Shown here piece by piece: positions 25,306 through 36,081 of a DNA stretch of 64,000 bases (position 1 is the stretch's first letter; every line of letters starts with the position of its first letter). The stretch covers positions 1,119,001-1,183,000 of the forward strand of contig NZ_CP005083.1 of the NCBI RefSeq assembly GCF_001563265.1, written 5' to 3'. This DNA comes from Sphingobium sp. TKS (lineage in GTDB: Bacteria; Pseudomonadota; Alphaproteobacteria; Sphingomonadales; Sphingomonadaceae). Position numbers and translations under genes: made by a program. Below the pieces are notes generated by a model, which did no database searches, was not told where the DNA came from, and was given only the letters and a program-made list of their open reading frames with translations.

Positions 25306-26277
25306 ATGAGCGCAGCACTCGACATTTTCCGGGCATTGGGTGACCCGACGCGGCTGCGCATCATCCATCTGTTGCGCGCCATGGAACTGGCTGTCGGAGA
25401 GATCGCGCAGGTCGTCGGGCAAAGCCAGCCGCGCGTCTCCCGCCATGTCCGCATTCTGGCCGAAGCCGGTCTGCTCGAACGGCGCAAGGAAGGCAATTGG
25501 GTTTTCCTGCGGTTGCGCAAGCAAGCGGAAATCGCGCCCTTTCTGGTCCTTTTCGATCAGTTGGTGCCGTCGGAGGCGGAGCTGTTGTGGCAACGCGCCG
25601 ATCTGGCGCGGCTGGCGGCGGTGCGGGCGGATCGCAGCCGTGCAGCGGAAAGCTATTTTTCCGAACATGCCGAGGAATGGGACGCGATCCGGTCGCTGCA
25701 TGTGCCGGAAGGCGATGTCGAGACGGCGATGACCGTTCTGTTGGGGGCAGAGCCGATCGGGCATCTGCTCGACATCGGCACCGGGACAGGGCGGATGATC
25801 GAGCTGTTCGGGCCGTCGGCGGACCAGGTGACGGCGCTGGATCGCAGTCCGGACATGTTGCGGCTGGCGCGGGCCAAGCTGCCGGAGGATGCCGGCGACA
25901 AATATGCGCTGGTGCTGGGCGATTTCGGCGCGCTGCCGCTGGAGACGGGCAGCGTCGATACGGTGGTGCTGCATCAGGTTCTGCATTATGCGCAGGAGCC
26001 TGAACGGGCGATCACGGAAGCGGCACGGGTTGCGGCGGCGGGCGGCCGGGTGCTGATCGCTGATTTCGCGGCGCATGAGCGGGAGGAACTGCGGCTGCGC
26101 GACCAGCATGCGCGGCTGGGCTTTTCCGATGAGCAGATCGAAAGCTGGTTCGCGGATGCGGGCCTGGTGCTGGAGCGGGTGGAGGTGCTGCCCGGCCAGG
26201 AACTGACGGTACAATTATGGCTGGGACGGCGCCGGGGCGCGCGCATCCTGCGACACGAAGGACGACTTTCCGCATGA
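25306..26277 (+). CDS. sahR: ArsR-family regulator fused to a SAM-dependent methyltransferase domain (SahR-like)
   Basis: A 323-residue two-domain protein. Residues ~1-95 are an ArsR winged helix (FRALGDPTRLRIIHLLRAME, GQSQPRVSRHVRILAEAGLL). Residues ~110-320 are a class I methyltransferase fold (LLDIGTGTGRMIELFG as the SAM-binding loop, ALDRSPDMLRLARAKL, VVLHQVLHYAQEPERAI). Start ATG at 25306 just after the palindrome. It overlaps metF by 4 bp (ATGA), so regulator and methionine genes form one operon. In SahR regulators S-adenosylhomocysteine is the proposed effector, and the methyltransferase-like domain offers an obvious binding site for it. Whether this copy methylates anything is unknown. 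Confidence 0.8.
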   Translation: MSAALDIFRALGDPTRLRIIHLLRAMELAVGEIAQVVGQSQPRVSRHVRILAEAGLLERRKEGNWVFLRLRKQAEIAPFLVLFDQLVPSEAELLWQRADLARLAAVRADRSRAAESYFSEHAEEWDAIRSLHVPEGDVETAMTVLLGAEPIGHLLDIGTGTGRMIELFGPSADQVTALDRSPDMLRLARAKLPEDAGDKYALVLGDFGALPLETGSVDTVVLHQVLHYAQEPERAITEAARVAAAGGRVLIADFAAHEREELRLRDQHARLGFSDEQIESWFADAGLVLERVEVLPGQELTVQLWLGRRRGARILRHEGRLSA

Positions 26278-27205
26278 CCTTGAGCTTCCCCTCCGTCGAA
26301 GAGGCGCGGCGTGCGCTGGATGCGCCGCTCTACGCCGATCTGGCGGGCGACCTGAACGTCAGCTTCGAATTCTTCCCGCCCAAGACGGAGAAGATGGAGG
26401 AGCAGCTCTGGTCCGCGATCCAGACACTGACGCCGCTGGCGCCCAAATTCGTGTCGGTGACCTATGGTGCGGGTGGCTCGACGCGCGAGCGCACGCACAA
26501 TACCGTAGCGCGGATCGCGAAGGAAACGCCGCTGTCGGCGGCGGCGCATCTGACCTGCGTGGCGGCGAGCAAGGCCGAGATTGACGAGGTGGTCGACGCC
26601 TATTGGGAAGCGGGCGTTCGGCATATCGTTGCGCTGCGCGGCGATCCGCCGGAAGCGGGGACGAAGTTCGAGCCGCATCCCGATGGTTACAAGGGCGCGG
26701 CGGAACTGGTCGAGGGGCTGGTGAAGCGGCATCCGTTCGAGATTTCGGTGGCGGCTTATCCGGAGACGCATCCGGATGCTTTGAGCGCGCAGAGCGATAT
26801 CGACAATCTCAAGCGCAAGCTGGACGCGGGCGCGACGCGGGCGATCACGCAATTCTTCTTCGAGCCGGACACCTTCTTCCGCTTCCGCGACACGGTGGCG
26901 GCGGCGGGGATCGATGCGGAGATCATCCCCGGCATCATGCCGGTCAGCAATTTCGCGGCGGTCCAGCGCATGTCGGCCATGTGCAACACCGATGTGCCGG
27001 GCTGGATGGGCAAGCTGTTCGAAGGGCTGGACGATCTGCCCGCCGCGCGGCAGCTCGTGTCCGCCACGCTGGCGGCGGAATTGTGCCGCAAGCTCTATGC
27101 GGGCGGGGTGCGCGACTTTCATTTCTATACGCTCAACCGGGCGGAACTGAGCTATGCGATCTGCCATTTGCTCGGGCTTCGGCCCGCCACATTGGAGAAG
27201 ACGGC

Positions 27206-27209
<4 letters not shown>
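26274..27209 (+). CDS. metF: Methylenetetrahydrofolate reductase
   Basis: A 311-residue flavoprotein that reduces 5,10-methylene-THF to 5-methyl-THF, the methyl donor for MetH. Family stretches: VSFEFFPPKTEKMEEQLW, VTYGAGGSTRERT, AAHLTCVAASKAEID, IVALRGDPPEAG, ITQFFFEPDTFFRF, IIPGIMPVSNF. Length is normal (about 300). Start codon overlaps the regulator's stop, and its own stop overlaps the start of the first metH gene, both by 4 bp. Confidence 0.95.
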
Positions 27210-28252
<1,043 letters not shown>

Positions 28253-28261
28253 ACAGAATAT

Positions 28262-28352
28262 CGTCATCCCCGCGAAGGCGGGGATTCATCTCAGACGTGA
28301 GCGTCTGGACGCGAGGTAAGGGAGATAGATTCCCGCCTTCGCGGGAATGACG
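28262..28352. repeat. Paired palindromic repeat inside the met operon
   Basis: CGTCATCCCCGCGAAGGCGGG near the left end and TCCCGCCTTCGCGGGAATGACG at the right end, the second being nearly the reverse complement of the first, with a spacer of about 45 bp. It fills most of the 111-bp gap between the two halves of metH. The transcript of this unit could fold into a long hairpin, so it may alter the ratio of the two subunits (inference). Confidence 0.8.
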
Positions 28353-28363
28353 GAAGAGAAGAA

Positions 28364-30964
28364 ATGACCACCCAATCCACCGCCACTTTCGTCAATATCG
28401 GTGAGCGCACCAACGTCACCGGATCGGCCAAGTTCAAGAAGCTGATCATGGCGGGCGACTATGCAGCCGCCATCGACATCGCACGCGATCAGGTGGAGAA
28501 CGGCGCGCAGATCGTCGACGTCAACATGGACGAAGGCCTGCTCGACGCGGTCGAGGCGATGACGACCTTCCTGAAGCTCATGACCTCCGAGCCGGACATC
28601 AGCCGCGTGCCGGTGATGATCGACAGCTCGAAATGGGAAGTGATTGAGGCGGGGTTGAAGTGCGTCAGCGGCAAGCCGGTCGTCAATTCGATCAGCATGA
28701 AGGAGGGCGAGGAGGCCTTCTTGCATCATGCGCGGCTCTGCATGGCCTATGGCGCGGCGGTGGTCGTCATGGCCTTCGACGAGACGGGGCAGGCGGACAC
28801 GAAGCAGCGTAAGGTCGAGATTTGCGAGCGGGCTTACAAGCTGCTGATGACCATTGGTTTCCCGCCTGAAGACATCATCTTCGACCCCAATATCTTCGCG
28901 GTGGCGACGGGGATCGAAGAGCATAATAATTATGGCGTCGACTTCATCGAGGCTTGCCGCGAGATCAAGAAGCGCTGCCCGCATGTCCATATTTCGGGCG
29001 GACTGTCGAACTTCTCCTTCTCCTTCCGCGGCAATGAGCCGGTGCGGCGGGCGATGCATTCGGTCTTCCTCTACCACGCCATTCCGGCGGGGCTGGACAT
29101 GGCGATCGTCAATGCGGGCCAGCTCGACGTTTACGACGCTATCGATCCGGCGCTGCGCAAGGCCTGCGAGGATGTGCTGCTGAACAGCGATCCCGAAGCC
29201 GGGGATCGCCTGGTCGCGCTGGCCGAGAGCTTCAAGGGCAAGGATGCGGCTTCGGAAAAGGCGGCGCAGGAATGGCGCGGCTGGCCGGTCGCCAAGCGGC
29301 TGGAACATGCGCTGGTCAAGGGCATCGACATGTATGTGGTTGAGGATACGGAGGAAGCCCGCCTCGCCGCCGCCAAGCCGATCGAGGTGATCGAAGGCCC
29401 GCTGATGGACGGCATGAACGTCGTGGGCGACCTGTTCGGCGCGGGCAAGATGTTCTTGCCGCAGGTCGTCAAATCCGCCCGCGTCATGAAGAAGGCGGTG
29501 GCGCATCTGCTGCCCTTCATCGAGGCTTCGAAGGAACCCGGCGCCAAGGGCAAGGGCAAGATCATCATGGCGACGGTGAAGGGCGACGTCCATGACATCG
29601 GCAAGAATATCGTCGGCGTCGTGCTCCAGTGCAACGGCTTCGAGGTGATCGACATGGGCGTGATGGTGCCCTGGCAGGACATCATCAAGGCCGCGAACGA
29701 TCATGATGCCGACATGATTGGGCTTTCGGGCCTCATCACGCCCTCGCTGGACGAGATGGTGACGGTGGCGGTGGAGATGCAGCGCGCGGAGATGACCATG
29801 CCGCTGCTGATCGGCGGCGCGACGACATCGCGGGTGCATACGGCGCTGCGCATCGATCCGGCCTTTACCGGGCCGGTGGTGCATGTGCTGGACGCGAGCC
29901 GCGCCGTGGGCGTGGCGACGGCCTTGGTGTCGGAGACGCAGAAAACCGATTTCGTCCAGAAGACCAAGGATGATTATGAGCATGTCCGCGTCGCCCGCGC
30001 CAATAAGGGGCAGAGCGCGCTGGTGCCGATCGAGGATGCGCGCGCCAATGGCTTCGAGATTGACGAGAGCCTGAAGCCCGGCAAGCCGCGCCTGCCCGGC
30101 GTCCATCGCTTCCCGGACTGGGATCTGAAGGACCTGCGCAACTATATCGACTGGACGCCCTTCTTCCGCGCCTGGGAGCTGGCGGGCAATTATCCGGCGA
30201 TCCTCGAAGACAAGGTGGTGGGCGAGAGCGCGACCAGCCTGTTCAACGACGCGCAGGCGATGCTCGACCGCATCATCAACGAGAAGTGGCTGACGGCGCG
30301 CGGCGTGTGCGGCCTGTGGCCCTGCCGCCGTGAGGGCGACGACATCATCGTCCATGTCGAGGATGAGAAGCATTTCACCCTGCCCATGCTGCGCCAGCAG
30401 ATCGCCAAGCGGGAGGGGCGGGCCAATATGTGCCTGGCCGACTTCATCAGCCATGACGGCGACTGGATGGGCGGCTTTGCCGTGTCGATCCATGGCATTG
30501 AGCCGCATCTGGCGCGCTTCAAGAACGCCATCGATGACTATTCGGACATTCTGTTGAAGGCGCTGGCCGACCGTCTGGCGGAAGCCTTTGCCGAGCGGCT
30601 GCACCATTATGTCCGCACCGCGCTTTGGGGTTATGCCGAGGGCGAGCAGCTCACGAACGAGGCGTTGATCAAGGAGCAATATCGCGGCATCCGTCCGGCG
30701 CCGGGCTATCCGGCCTGCCCCGAGCATAGCCTCAAGCCGCTATTGTTCGACATGCTCGACGCGCACCATGCGACCGGCATCACGCTGACGGAGAGCTTTG
30801 CGATGCTGCCGACGGCTGCGGTCAGTGGCTTTTATTTCGGGCATCCGCAGGCCGAATATTTTGGCGTGGCGCGGGTCGGGCGCGATCAGCTGGAGGATTA
30901 TGCGGCGCGGCGCGGCGTGGATCTGGAGACGGCCGAGCGCTGGCTGCGGCCGAATCTGGATTGA
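28364..30964 (+). CDS. metH: Methionine synthase, folate/cobalamin/activation half (split MetH)
   Basis: An 866-residue protein carrying the rest of MetH: pterin-binding domain ([20 protein letters not shown], about 9-290), cobalamin cap and B12-binding domains ([20 protein letters not shown], the DxHxxG His; [21 protein letters not shown], about 340-590) and the C-terminal SAM-dependent activation domain ([14 protein letters not shown], about 650-866). It transfers the methyl group from 5-methyl-THF to cobalamin and on to homocysteine bound by the 27206 product. The presence of the activation domain means that reactivation by SAM and a reductase is retained. Confidence 0.95.
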   Translation: MTTQSTATFVNIGERTNVTGSAKFKKLIMAGDYAAAIDIARDQVENGAQIVDVNMDEGLLDAVEAMTTFLKLMTSEPDISRVPVMIDSSKWEVIEAGLKCVSGKPVVNSISMKEGEEAFLHHARLCMAYGAAVVVMAFDETGQADTKQRKVEICERAYKLLMTIGFPPEDIIFDPNIFAVATGIEEHNNYGVDFIEACREIKKRCPHVHISGGLSNFSFSFRGNEPVRRAMHSVFLYHAIPAGLDMAIVNAGQLDVYDAIDPALRKACEDVLLNSDPEAGDRLVALAESFKGKDAASEKAAQEWRGWPVAKRLEHALVKGIDMYVVEDTEEARLAAAKPIEVIEGPLMDGMNVVGDLFGAGKMFLPQVVKSARVMKKAVAHLLPFIEASKEPGAKGKGKIIMATVKGDVHDIGKNIVGVVLQCNGFEVIDMGVMVPWQDIIKAANDHDADMIGLSGLITPSLDEMVTVAVEMQRAEMTMPLLIGGATTSRVHTALRIDPAFTGPVVHVLDASRAVGVATALVSETQKTDFVQKTKDDYEHVRVARANKGQSALVPIEDARANGFEIDESLKPGKPRLPGVHRFPDWDLKDLRNYIDWTPFFRAWELAGNYPAILEDKVVGESATSLFNDAQAMLDRIINEKWLTARGVCGLWPCRREGDDIIVHVEDEKHFTLPMLRQQIAKREGRANMCLADFISHDGDWMGGFAVSIHGIEPHLARFKNAIDDYSDILLKALADRLAEAFAERLHHYVRTALWGYAEGEQLTNEALIKEQYRGIRPAPGYPACPEHSLKPLLFDMLDAHHATGITLTESFAMLPTAAVSGFYFGHPQAEYFGVARVGRDQLEDYAARRGVDLETAERWLRPNLD

Positions 30965-30983
30965 GCTGCCGCATAAAGGTTTT

Positions 30984-31068
30984 GTGTTCCTGCGTACGCA
31001 GGAACCCAGTCCCACGGTAGCCATGATACGGAGACGGCGGAACTGGGCTCCTGCCTGCGCAGGAGCAC
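30984..31068. repeat. Paired palindromic intergenic repeat
   Basis: GTGTTCCTGCGTACGCAGGA then, about 35 bp on, CTCCTGCCTGCGCAGGAGCA, each palindromic and together inverted. Same family as 35989-36058, 43910-43997 and 59270-59331. It lies between the convergent metH and beta-lactamase-like genes. Confidence 0.8.
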
Positions 31069-31081
31069 GGTGGTTAGCTAT

Positions 31082-32263
31082 TCAACGTGCCTCGTGGTTG
31101 GCCGCGACTGCCTTGGCCACCGCCTGCATCAGTTGCCAGCGCGTCGGGATCGGTTCGGTCGTGCTGCCGATCATCACCGCGACCGCATAGCTGGTGCCGT
31201 CGGGCGCGGTCATGATGCCGATGTCGTTGAACCCGGTCGACCGCGCGCCCAGTTCCTGCCCGGTGCCGGTCTTGTGCAGATAATGCCAGCCCGCCGGCAC
31301 GCCGCCCTTGATCCGCTGCGGGCCGGTTTTCGCCTCGCTCATGATCGACATCAGCAGTTGCGAGGAAGCGGGCGAGAGCATGTCGTTCTGCTTGAGCTTC
31401 GCCAGCGCCTGCACGATCGAGGAGGGCGCCGCCCCGTCCGGCGGGCTGGCGAGATAATTGTCCAGCGCCTTCTGCCGCACCGATAGGGGCAGCTTGGCGC
31501 GGGCGGCGTAGAAATTGCGGCCGATCGAATAATCCTGCCGCCAGTCCAACCCTGCCGTCGTCGATTGCAGCAGCCGCTCGCCCGGACCGAAGCGGATATC
31601 CTTGATGTACCGCCGCGCCAGATAGCTCCGCACCGCATCCGGCCCGCCGACGGCGCGCAGCAGCGTGTCGTTGGCGGTATTGTCGCTCTGCGTCATGGCG
31701 CGGCGCATCAGGTCGGAATAGGTCGTGGTCCAGCCCGAATTCCCCACCAAAGCGGCGGTCGGCTGGTGGAAGAGGGTCAGATCCTTCTTCGTGATCGTCG
31801 TGCTGTCGCTGAGGCGAATCTTGCCCCTGTCGACCGCGTCGAGGAAGGTCATCGACACCCAGAGCTTCGACACGCTCTGCTGCGGAAAGAGCAGGTTGCC
31901 GTTCCAGGCGACGGTCCAGTCGCTGCCGACGCGGCGCACGGCGATGCCGACCTTGCCGTTGAAGCTTTGGCCGAGATTGCGCACGACGCTGACCAGCGCG
32001 GGCGGCGGCGTTTCCCGCTGATCGACATCGAGAGCCTGGAAGGATTTGGGCGGATTGGCGACCGGCTTGATCGGATAGGTCGCCGTCGTGGGCTGCGGCC
32101 GCTGGACCGCCGCATAAGGCTGCTGCGGCGCGCTGACGCAGGCCGAAAGCGCCGCCATCAACAGGACGAGGCGGGCCGAGCCGCTATTGCCGCCGCCATT
32201 TGGGCGCTTGCCGCGCCCTCCCTTCAAAATGGTCATCAAAATCCCCGCACTCTCCTTTCGCAT
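31082..32263 (-). CDS. Class A beta-lactamase-like serine hydrolase, predicted lipoprotein
   Basis: A 393-residue protein of the beta-lactamase/PBP fold. The N-terminus has a hydrophobic stretch with a lipobox (LLMAALSAC, Cys42), so it is probably lipid-anchored in the envelope. Catalytic motifs: SxxK in QQSVSKLW (Ser130, Lys133), SDN in QSDNTAND and KTG in HKTGTGQ. The class A deacylating Glu in its usual ExxLN context is not obvious; the nearest candidate is in PGERLLQ. Between SDN and KTG there is extra sequence. It may be a real beta-lactamase of a divergent class A branch or a slow D,D-peptidase. Start 32263 or 32236 is open. Confidence 0.75.
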   Translation of the reverse strand: MRKESAGILMTILKGGRGKRPNGGGNSGSARLVLLMAALSACVSAPQQPYAAVQRPQPTTATYPIKPVANPPKSFQALDVDQRETPPPALVSVVRNLGQSFNGKVGIAVRRVGSDWTVAWNGNLLFPQQSVSKLWVSMTFLDAVDRGKIRLSDSTTITKKDLTLFHQPTAALVGNSGWTTTYSDLMRRAMTQSDNTANDTLLRAVGGPDAVRSYLARRYIKDIRFGPGERLLQSTTAGLDWRQDYSIGRNFYAARAKLPLSVRQKALDNYLASPPDGAAPSSIVQALAKLKQNDMLSPASSQLLMSIMSEAKTGPQRIKGGVPAGWHYLHKTGTGQELGARSTGFNDIGIMTAPDGTSYAVAVMIGSTTEPIPTRWQLMQAVAKAVAANHEAR

Positions 32264-32393
32264 TAGGGTTCAGACCCGCGCCGGGTGACAAGAATCATGC
32301 GACGAATGATTCTACAAATGCGATGTAAGGAGGCTGAACGAGGCGTGCCTTAACTCAGTTGAGGTTCAGGCGGCAGGCTGCAACAAAGCGCGC

Positions 32394-33251
32394 ATGAATC
32401 GAGCGATGAACAGACGGATCATGATGCGGGCCATGATGCAGGGCGCGGCGGCCCTGCTGGCGGGCGGTGTGCTGGCGTCGAAGGCGTGGGCAGCGCCCTT
32501 CGCTTCCCGCCGAATCGCGGTGACGACGCGCGGGGCGGGGCGCGACGTCGTGCTGATCGCGGGGCTGGCGAGCGGGCCGGGGCTGTGGAACGGGGTGGTC
32601 GGCGCGCTCCCCGGCTATCGCTGGCATCTGGCCCATGTCCGGGGCTTTGCGGGCCTTGCCGCAGACGCCAATGCCAGCGGGCCGCTGGTTCAGCCGCTGG
32701 CGGATGAGATCGCCCGCTATATCGCGGCGGCGGGGCTGGAGCGGCCCGCGATCGTCGGCCACAGCATGGGCGGCACGCTGGCGATGATGCTGGGCCTCAA
32801 GGGACTGGCGGGGCGGCTGATGGTGGTCGACATGTTGCCCGAAGGCGCGGCGATGGTCGGCGGCACGGCGCAGGGCATGGGCTTTCTGGCCGATCAACTG
32901 GGCCAATATTTTACGGGAACCGAGGCGGGGCGAGCCTATCTGGCGCAGATGCTGGCGGACATGCCCGGCGCCAGAGGCAGCGATCCGGATGTCATCGCCA
33001 ATGCGTTGCGCGATCTGGCCAATGTCGATCTGGGGCCGCAACTGGCGCGGCTGACGGCGCCGATGGAGGTGGTCTATGCCGTGGGCAGCGATGCGGCGCA
33101 GGCGGGCGAGATCGGCAGAACCTTCCGCGCTGCCTATGCGGCGAAGCGCGGCGTCCGGCTGGTGCCCATCGGCCCCAGCGGCCATGTCGTCATGGCGGAC
33201 CAGCCCGCGCGCTTCAACGCGGTGCTGGGCGATTTTCTGAAAGGCTTTTGA
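32394..33251 (+). CDS. Alpha/beta hydrolase, exported
   Basis: A 285-residue alpha/beta hydrolase with a signal sequence (AMMQGAAALLAGGVLASKAW, cleavage near AWA-AP at 33-34; an Arg pair at 7-8 could allow Tat export). The oxyanion loop is IAGLASGPGLW, the nucleophile elbow GHSMGG (Ser124), and the catalytic His in GPSGHVVMADQP near 263; the acid is probably Asp in the EVVYAVGSDAAQ region. Length and architecture fit small esterases or lactonases. It is divergent from the beta-lactamase-like gene with 130 bp between them. Confidence 0.8.
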   Translation: MNRAMNRRIMMRAMMQGAAALLAGGVLASKAWAAPFASRRIAVTTRGAGRDVVLIAGLASGPGLWNGVVGALPGYRWHLAHVRGFAGLAADANASGPLVQPLADEIARYIAAAGLERPAIVGHSMGGTLAMMLGLKGLAGRLMVVDMLPEGAAMVGGTAQGMGFLADQLGQYFTGTEAGRAYLAQMLADMPGARGSDPDVIANALRDLANVDLGPQLARLTAPMEVVYAVGSDAAQAGEIGRTFRAAYAAKRGVRLVPIGPSGHVVMADQPARFNAVLGDFLKGF

Positions 33252-33324
33252 CGCCGATCAAAGGCGGGGCGTCATAGCCGGGCTAGAAGGAGTTCGACGC
33301 CGACCTTCGCGTCACTCCTCCCCT

Positions 33325-33361
33325 AATGGCGCAGCGCGATGGACCGCTGCGCCATTTTTTT
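33325..33361. terminator. Bidirectional terminator between hydrolase and nadB
   Basis: AATGGCGCAGCG and CGCTGCGCCATT form a 12-bp perfect stem with an 8-nt loop, followed by TTTTT on the plus strand. It separates two convergent genes. Confidence 0.85.
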
Positions 33362-34977
33362 CATGGCGTCAGCACCGTGTCGACGGCTTGCGGCAGCATG
33401 TCGGGATAGTCGAGCGTATAGTGCAGGCCCCGGCTTTCCTTGCGATGCAGCGCCGAACGGACGACCAGGCGCGCCACTTCCAGCAGGTTGCGCAGCTCGA
33501 TCAGGTCGGGCGTCACGCGGAAATGGCCGTAATATTCGTCCACTTCCTTGGCCAGCAGGTCGATGCGATGCTGGGCGCGCTCCAGCCGCTTGGTGGTGCG
33601 GACGATGCCCACATAGTCCCACATGAAGCGGCGGATTTCCTTCCAATTATGCTGGACGATGACCTCCTCGTCCGAATCGGTCACGCGGCTTTCGTCCCAG
33701 GGGCGGATCGGTGGGGGCGAGGGCAGATCGTCCCAATGGGCGCGGATGTGCCGGGCGGCGGCTTCCCCAAAGACGAAGCATTCGAGCAGCGAATTGGAGG
33801 CGAGGCGATTGGCGCCGTGCAGGCCGCTTTCCGTGACTTCGCCCGCCGCGTAGAGACCCGGCAGGTCGGTGCGGCCATCAAGGTCGATCACCACGCCGCC
33901 GCAGGTATAATGCTGCGCCGGGACGACCGGGATCGGTTCCTTGGTGATATCGATGTCGAGGTCGAGCAGGCGCGCATAGATTGTGGGGAAGTGGGTGCGC
34001 ACGAATTCCGGCGGCTTGTGGCTGATGTCGAGATGGACATAGTCGAGGCCGAGCCGCTTGATCTCATGGTCGATGGCGCGGGCCACCACGTCGCGGGGCG
34101 CCAGTTCGGCGCGCTCGTCGAAGCGGGGCATGAAGCGCTCGCCGCCGCCAGGGACGCCGGGGGGGAGCTTGAGATGCCCGCCTTCGCCCCGCACGGCCTC
34201 GGTGATGAGGAAATTCTTGACCTCCAGATTGTAGAGGCAGGTCGGGTGGAACTGGTTCATCTCCATGTTGGAGACGCGGCAGCCCGCGCGCCAGGCCATG
34301 GCGATGCCGTCGCCGGTCGCTCCCCTGGGCGCAGTCGAGAAGAGATAGGTGCGGCCCGCGCCGCCGGTGCACAGGATGGTCGCGCGGCCCACTATGGCAT
34401 CGACATGGTCGGTCTGCTTGTTGAAGGCGTAGATGCCCCAGACATGGCCGTCGCCCGAATATTTCTCGCCATGGCGGCTGGTGATGAGGTCGAGGGCGAC
34501 CATATCCTCCAGCAGCGTGATGTTCGGATTGGCGCGGGCCGCTTTCAGCAGCGCGACCTGCACGGCATGGCCGGTGGCGTCGTCGACATGGACGATGCGG
34601 CGGTGGCTGTGGCCGCCCTCGCGGGTCAGGTGCCAGCGTTCGCCAAACTCCTCGCCGCCCTCTTCATTGGCGTTGAAGGGGACGCCGAGTTCCGCGAGCC
34701 GCTCGATCGCGGCGGGAGCTTCGGAGACGACGAACTCCACCGTGCTGCGGTCGTTGAGGCCAGCGCCCGCGACCATCGTGTCTTCAATATGTGCCTCGAA
34801 ACTGTCACCGGCGTCGAGTACGGCGGCAATGCCGCCCTGCGCCCAGTTGGTGGAGCCACCGTCGAGCGCGCCCTTGGCCAGAACCACGACCTTGCGGTCC
34901 TGCGCGAGGTTGATGGCGGCCGTCAGCCCTGCCGCGCCGGAGCCGATGATGACGACGTCATAGGTGGTGATGGGCAT
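33361..34977 (-). CDS. nadB: L-aspartate oxidase
   Basis: A 538-residue flavoenzyme that oxidises L-aspartate to iminoaspartate, the first step of de novo NAD synthesis. FAD-binding GSGAAGLTAAINLA at the start, GGSTNWAQGGIAAVLDAGDS, QFHPTCLYN, RGEGGHL, GRTDLPGLYAAGEVTESGLH and NRLASNSLLECFVFG are all family signatures that separate it from succinate dehydrogenase. Length is standard. nadA and nadC are not adjacent. It lies 30 bp downstream of an ABC ATPase gene on the same strand, so the two may be co-transcribed. Confidence 0.94.
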   Translation of the reverse strand: MPITTYDVVIIGSGAAGLTAAINLAQDRKVVVLAKGALDGGSTNWAQGGIAAVLDAGDSFEAHIEDTMVAGAGLNDRSTVEFVVSEAPAAIERLAELGVPFNANEEGGEEFGERWHLTREGGHSHRRIVHVDDATGHAVQVALLKAARANPNITLLEDMVALDLITSRHGEKYSGDGHVWGIYAFNKQTDHVDAIVGRATILCTGGAGRTYLFSTAPRGATGDGIAMAWRAGCRVSNMEMNQFHPTCLYNLEVKNFLITEAVRGEGGHLKLPPGVPGGGERFMPRFDERAELAPRDVVARAIDHEIKRLGLDYVHLDISHKPPEFVRTHFPTIYARLLDLDIDITKEPIPVVPAQHYTCGGVVIDLDGRTDLPGLYAAGEVTESGLHGANRLASNSLLECFVFGEAAARHIRAHWDDLPSPPPIRPWDESRVTDSDEEVIVQHNWKEIRRFMWDYVGIVRTTKRLERAQHRIDLLAKEVDEYYGHFRVTPDLIELRNLLEVARLVVRSALHRKESRGLHYTLDYPDMLPQAVDTVLTP

Positions 34978-35007
34978 CTTCGTCCTGACGTTTTTCTTAT
35001 GTGCGGG

Positions 35008-35949
35008 CTAGGCTGCGGCCGTTAGGTTGAGGAACACATCCTCCAGGTCTGGGTCGCGCGTTACGACGTCCACGATCGAAAGTCCGCTCGCCTGCACGGC
35101 GCTCAGCACCTGACCCGCATTGGCGCGGTTCTTCATATAGGTGATGGTCAGCGTGCGTTCGTCCGACAGTTCGATCTTCTCGAAGCTGGGGTCGGCGGGC
35201 GGCGTCACGATGTCGCGGTCGACCGTCACCTGCACCACCTTTTCCTGCGCCATGGCGATCAGTTCGCGGGTCGGCTTGTCGGTGATGACCTTGCCATGGT
35301 TGATGATGGCGATGCGGTCGCACAGTTCCTCGGCTTCCTCCAGATAGTGCGTCGTCAGCACGATCGTCACGCCCTGCCGGTTGAGTTCGCGGACATAGGC
35401 CCAGAGCTGCTGGCGAAGCTGCACGTCCACGCCTGCAGTCGGTTCGTCCAGCACCAGGATCGGCGGGCTGTGCACCATCGCCTTCGCGACCAGCAGGCGG
35501 CGTTTCATGCCGCCCGAGAGGGTGCGGGCATAGGCATTGGCCTTGTCCTCCAGATGCACGGCGCGCAACAATTCCATCGAGCGGCGGCGCTCCTTGGGCA
35601 CGCCATAATAGCCAGCTTGATTCTCCAGCGTCTCGAACGGGGTGAAGAAGGGATCGAAGACGATCTCCTGCGGCACGATGCCGATCGAGTTCTTGGCGTT
35701 GCGGGAGTTCTGGTCGATGTCGAAGCCCCAGATCCTTGCGCTGCCGCTGGTCTTGTTCACCAGCCCCGCGAGGATGTTGATCGTCGTCGACTTGCCCGCG
35801 CCATTCGGACCCAGCAGGCCGTAGATCTGCCCGCGCGGGATCGACAGGTTGATATTGTCGAGCGCTCGCTTGCCGCCCTTATAGTCCTTGGTGAGGTTGG
35901 TGATCTCGATGGCGGGGGGCGGGGCGGGGGAGGGGGCGGTGTCGGTCAT
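35008..35949 (-). CDS. ABC transporter ATP-binding protein (ABC-2/drug-export type)
   Basis: A 313-residue ATPase: Walker A GLLGPNGAGKSTTIN (about 45-59), signature LSGGMKRRLLVAKAM, Walker B PILVLDEPTAGVD, H-loop LTTHYLEEAEELC, and a ~80-residue C-terminal extension typical of CcmA/NatA/DrrA ATPases that pair with ABC-2 permeases. A permease would normally follow, but the next gene is nadB and purN lies upstream, so the partner must be encoded elsewhere or outside this neighbourhood. Substrate unknown. Confidence 0.85.
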   Translation of the reverse strand: MTDTAPSPAPPPAIEITNLTKDYKGGKRALDNINLSIPRGQIYGLLGPNGAGKSTTINILAGLVNKTSGSARIWGFDIDQNSRNAKNSIGIVPQEIVFDPFFTPFETLENQAGYYGVPKERRRSMELLRAVHLEDKANAYARTLSGGMKRRLLVAKAMVHSPPILVLDEPTAGVDVQLRQQLWAYVRELNRQGVTIVLTTHYLEEAEELCDRIAIINHGKVITDKPTRELIAMAQEKVVQVTVDRDIVTPPADPSFEKIELSDERTLTITYMKNRANAGQVLSAVQASGLSIVDVVTRDPDLEDVFLNLTAAA

Positions 35950-35988
35950 GGCTGCCTATTTGGTGGGGAACAGCGGAAAATTAAAGCA

Positions 35989-36058
35989 CCGTGCTCCTGC
36001 GAAGGCAGGAGTCCAGTCCCACTGTTCGATCTGGGCTCCTGCCTTCGCAGGAGCACGG
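35989..36058. repeat. Paired palindromic intergenic repeat, perfect 23-bp arms
   Basis: A 23-bp unit beginning CCGTGCTCCTGCGAAGGC (35989-36011) is repeated as an exact reverse complement at 36036-36058, with a 24-bp spacer. Each arm is itself a hairpin (TCCTGCGAAGGCAGGA). It lies between the ABC ATPase gene and purN. Confidence 0.9.
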
Positions 36059-36081
36059 AACACTGTAAAGGCGATGCAGCT

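Noticed and set aside
28286..30727. An 813-codon minus-strand frame opposite the second metH gene
   Set aside because: No domain recognisable, His/Arg/Ala-rich as in antisense frames; MetH is complete on the other strand.
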